The notes below the pieces were generated by a model. That model saw only the letters and a program-made list of their open reading frames with translations, did not search any database and had not been told where the DNA came from. This document shows, piece by piece, positions 61,613 to 64,000 of a stretch of 64,000 bases of DNA (its first letter is position 1; every line of letters begins with the position of its first letter). The DNA is from Arthrobacter sp. NicSoilC5 (lineage in GTDB: Bacteria > Actinomycetota > Actinomycetes > Actinomycetales > Micrococcaceae), in contig NZ_AP024660.1 in NCBI RefSeq assembly GCF_019977395.1, positions 806,001 through 870,000 of the forward strand, read 5' to 3'. Position numbers and translations under genes: made by a program.

Positions 61613-62368
61613 TCACTCGGATTCCAGTGCGGCCTGGACTTCGTCGCTGAGGTCGGCGTTGCTGTACACGTTCTGGACGTCGTCGAGGTCTTCAAGAGCG
61701 TCCGCCAGCTTCAGGAACTTGCGGGCGCCGTCGACGTCGAGTTCCACCTGCATGGAGGGCACGAATTCAACTTCGTCCGTGTCGTACTCAATGCCGGCTT
61801 CCGCCAGGGCCTCCCGGATGGCCTGGAGATCGCCCGGTTCCGAGTGGATCTCGAAGGTCTCGCCGTTGTCCTTGACTTCCTCCGCGCCCGCATCCAGGAC
61901 GGCCATCAGGACGTCGTCCTCGCTCAGGCCGTTCTTAGGCAGGTTCACTACGCCCTTGCGGGTGAAGAGGTAGCTCACGGAACCGGGGTCGGCGATGGTG
62001 CCGCCGTTGCGGGAGATGGCCAGGCGGACTTCGGAGGCTGCCCGGTTCTTGTTGTCCGTGAGGCACTCGATCAGCAGGGCCGAGCCCTGGGGTCCGCGGG
62101 CCTCGTACATGATCTCGGTGTAGTCCACCACTTCGCCGGTGAGGCCGGCGCCGCGCTTGATGGCGCGGTCGATGTTGTCGTTGGGAACCGAGGTCTTCTT
62201 GGCCTTGGTCACCGCAAGTTCCAGGCCGGGGTTGCCGGCGAGGTCCGGTCCGCCCATCCGGGCGGCAACTTCGATGTTCTTGATCAGCTTGGCGAACGAC
62301 TTTGCGCGGCGGCTGTCAATGATCGCCTTTTTGTGCTTGGTCGTTGCCCATTTGGAGTGGCCTGACAT
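61613..62368 (-). CDS. YebC/PmpR family regulatory or translation factor
   Basis: 251 residues. Diagnostic N-terminus [24 protein letters not shown] at 2-25 (quoted in part) and the motif [18 protein letters not shown]. Members were described as transcriptional regulators and more recently as factors that help polyproline translation. Lies between pdxT and ruvC, as in most actinobacteria. Confidence 0.96.
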   Translation of the reverse strand: MSGHSKWATTKHKKAIIDSRRAKSFAKLIKNIEVAARMGGPDLAGNPGLELAVTKAKKTSVPNDNIDRAIKRGAGLTGEVVDYTEIMYEARGPQGSALLIECLTDNKNRAASEVRLAISRNGGTIADPGSVSYLFTRKGVVNLPKNGLSEDDVLMAVLDAGAEEVKDNGETFEIHSEPGDLQAIREALAEAGIEYDTDEVEFVPSMQVELDVDGARKFLKLADALEDLDDVQNVYSNADLSDEVQAALESE

Positions 62369-62371
62369 GCT

Positions 62372-63082
62372 TTACGCTTCTCCTCTGATCATGCGGATAA
62401 AAAGTTCGTGTACGCGTTTCTCGCCGGTCACTTCCGGATGGAAGGAGGTGGCCAGCAGCTGGCCGGAACGCACTGCGACAATTCTAGCCGCCCCGGGCAG
62501 CGGTACGGCGTGCGAGGCGCGTCCGGGATCTGCCGGTTCCACCTGGGCCAGGACCTCCACGTCCGGCCCCACGCGTTCCACCCAGGGCCCGCGGATGAAG
62601 ACAGCGTGCACCGGTTCCACGCCCGATTCGGTGGCACTGAAGTCCAGCCCCTTGAAGTCCAGGTCGGTTTCGAAGGATTCGCGCTGCCGGCCGAAGGCAT
62701 TGCGGCGGACGGTGATGTCCAGGCCGCCGAACGTCTGCTGGGGGGCGCCGGACAGGTCGGTTGCCGGGTCGGTGATGTCCGACGCGAGCAGGATCATCCC
62801 CGCGCAGGAGCCGTAGACGGGCAGGCCCTCGGCGATGTACTTGCGCAGCGGGTCGGCAAGGTCGAAGGCCCGCGCCAGCTTATCGATCGTGGTGGATTCG
62901 CCGCCGGGAATAATGAGTCCGTCCAGGCCATCGAGCTCCTCCGGGCGGCGGACGGCAACACCCTGCGCGCCGGTGGCCTCTGCGGCACGCAGGTGCTCGC
63001 GAAAGTCTCCCTGGAGGGCCAGGACACCGATCCGCAGGCCTGAGCCCACGCGCGCAGGATCAGCAGAAGGGGGGTTTGTCAT
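62372..63082 (-). CDS. pdxT: Pyridoxal 5'-phosphate synthase glutaminase subunit
   Basis: Class I amidotransferase feeding ammonia to PdxS for PLP synthesis. 236 residues. Nucleophile Cys in [11 protein letters not shown] near 102, catalytic His-Glu in SFHPEV near 219, and LIIPGGEST near 54. It ends three bases before yebC. No pdxS is adjacent; the divergent neighbour is murT. Confidence 0.95.
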   Translation of the reverse strand: MTNPPSADPARVGSGLRIGVLALQGDFREHLRAAEATGAQGVAVRRPEELDGLDGLIIPGGESTTIDKLARAFDLADPLRKYIAEGLPVYGSCAGMILLASDITDPATDLSGAPQQTFGGLDITVRRNAFGRQRESFETDLDFKGLDFSATESGVEPVHAVFIRGPWVERVGPDVEVLAQVEPADPGRASHAVPLPGAARIVAVRSGQLLATSFHPEVTGEKRVHELFIRMIRGEA

Positions 63083-63159
63083 CCCTCCAGCATACGGCCC
63101 CGGCCCTCCGCCCGGTGCGGCGGGCCGGGGCGGGCAAAGGTTGCATGCCGCTGCTGGGA

Positions 63160-63165
63160 TATATT
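63160..63165 (+). promoter_or_regulatory. -10 element for a probable leaderless murT transcript
   Basis: TATATT ends seven bases before the murT ATG, the distance at which transcription would start on the ATG itself. No Shine-Dalgarno lies in TTCGAAACATG. The -35 region is weak. Leaderless genes are common in actinobacteria. Confidence 0.5.
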
Positions 63166-63171
63166 CGAAAC

Positions 63172-64000
63172 ATGGTCTTCTTCACTGTTCCGCTCGGCAA
63201 GCTGGTCCGCAGGGTATCCCGGCTGCGGGGCGGCGGGTCCGCACTTCCGGGCCTGGTGGTCGAGAAAATCGATCCCGGCTTCATGCGGCGGACGCTCACT
63301 ACCCTGCCCCACGGCGTAGCTGTGGTCAGCGGCACCAACGGAAAGACCACCACCACCAAAATGGTGGTCGAACTCCTGGAAAGCCAGGGCCTGAAGGTTT
63401 TCACCAACCGGACCGGCAGCAACTTCACGCGGGGCGTGGCAGCGGCCCTCCTGAGCGAGGTGGACTGGCGCGGCAGGCTGGACGCGGACGTTGCCGTCCT
63501 GGAACTCGATGAAGCCCACGCCGTCCATTTCGTGAACAGCGTTCCGCCCCGGTACTGCCTCCTGCTGAACGTGCTTCGCGACCAGCTGGACCGCTTCGGC
63601 GAAATCGACAAGACCGCACAGCTCCTGCAGCACATCGCCGCCAAGACCACGGGAACAGTGGTCCTGAACCGCGAGGACCCGCGGGTTGCCCGGATCGCCG
63701 ACACGCTGACGGGACAGGACGTCAGGTACTTCGGCCTGGACGACTCCCTGCTGGGCACCTTCCCGAACGATGACGACATGCGCGCCGCTCCCGGCAGCCC
63801 CGCCCCGGCGGGCCTGCCCGCCAAGCCGCAGGCCGACGTCGTCCTCCGCAAGGTGGGCGCAGACAGCGCCGAATTCGAGTACGACGGCGTCACGGTCACC
63901 ACGGCGATGAAGCTGCGCGGCGTGTACAACATCTTCAACGCAGCCGCTGCTCTTACCCTCGCCCGCAGCATTTGCGGCGGCGGGGCCGCCACCGCGAACC
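63172..64000 (+). CDS. murT: Lipid II isoglutaminyl synthase subunit MurT (3' end beyond window)
   Basis: With GatD it amidates the alpha-carboxyl of D-Glu in lipid II. About 276 residues are visible before the right edge. Mur-ligase P-loop [13 protein letters not shown] at about 51-63, substrate region [25 protein letters not shown], and the acidic [11 protein letters not shown] block. The cysteine zinc ribbon present in S. aureus MurT is absent between about residues 185 and 225 (see findings). The expected gatD would lie past the edge. Confidence 0.93.
   Translation, partial: MVFFTVPLGKLVRRVSRLRGGGSALPGLVVEKIDPGFMRRTLTTLPHGVAVVSGTNGKTTTTKMVVELLESQGLKVFTNRTGSNFTRGVAAALLSEVDWRGRLDADVAVLELDEAHAVHFVNSVPPRYCLLLNVLRDQLDRFGEIDKTAQLLQHIAAKTTGTVVLNREDPRVARIADTLTGQDVRYFGLDDSLLGTFPNDDDMRAAPGSPAPAGLPAKPQADVVLRKVGADSAEFEYDGVTVTTAMKLRGVYNIFNAAAALTLARSICGGGAATAN

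Overview
This window is chromosomal DNA from a high-GC Gram-positive bacterium, most likely an Arthrobacter/Pseudarthrobacter-type member of the Micrococcaceae. The evidence is very high GC, actinobacterial marker genes (mIHF, a PriA without a recognisable P-loop, acVLRF1, MurT) and gene order. The order pyrR-pyrB-pyrC-(PH-like)-carA-carB-pyrF-mihF-gmk-rpoZ-coaBC-metK and the order nusB-efp-aroB-aroK-aroC-aroE-mltG-ruvX-alaS-rarA-aspS-hisS-ppi-rel-secF-secD-yajC-ruvB-ruvA-ruvC-yebC-pdxT both resemble the well-known layout in Mycobacterium tuberculosis. No rRNA, tRNA, CRISPR array, insertion sequence or prophage was found. No gene-free stretch exceeds about 230 bases.

Layout. 1-5149: glycerol utilisation (glpK, cut by the left edge, then glpF and glpD, all on minus), with a divergent SorC-type regulator. 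5169-8053: three plus-strand accessory enzymes (aldo/keto reductase, alpha/beta hydrolase, glycosyltransferase). 8050-14077: minus-strand housekeeping genes (priA, metK, coaBC, rpoZ, gmk, mihF). 14188-23056: de novo pyrimidine operon, whose leader carries a recognisable PyrR-binding hairpin next to the pyrR ribosome binding site. 23236-24513: a PrsW-like membrane protease, separated from nusB by a perfect 19-bp terminator hairpin. 24584-35745: nusB, efp, the shikimate genes, mltG, ruvX, alaS and two small membrane proteins. 35891-38156: rpsD and rarA, with divergent acVLRF1 at 38220.

38955-44148 is an accessory catabolic cassette on plus: IclR regulator, SDR dehydrogenase, KstD-like flavin desaturase, Dabb protein and MHS-type transporter. 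It interrupts the housekeeping order and suggests uptake, alcohol oxidation and ring desaturation of an alicyclic carbonyl compound. 44172-63082 returns to housekeeping: GNAT, aspS, an APC permease, hisS, a membrane cyclophilin, a DUF349 protein, an AbiEi-like orphan overlapping rel, rel, secF/secD/yajC, ruvB/ruvA/ruvC, yebC and pdxT. The right edge cuts murT, which appears leaderless and has no cysteine zinc ribbon.

The most notable items are the PyrR RNA element, the KstD-like cassette with its candidate operators, the histidine-rich cytoplasmic tail on MltG, the ribbon-less MurT, and the orphan AbiEi-like gene that overlaps rel.
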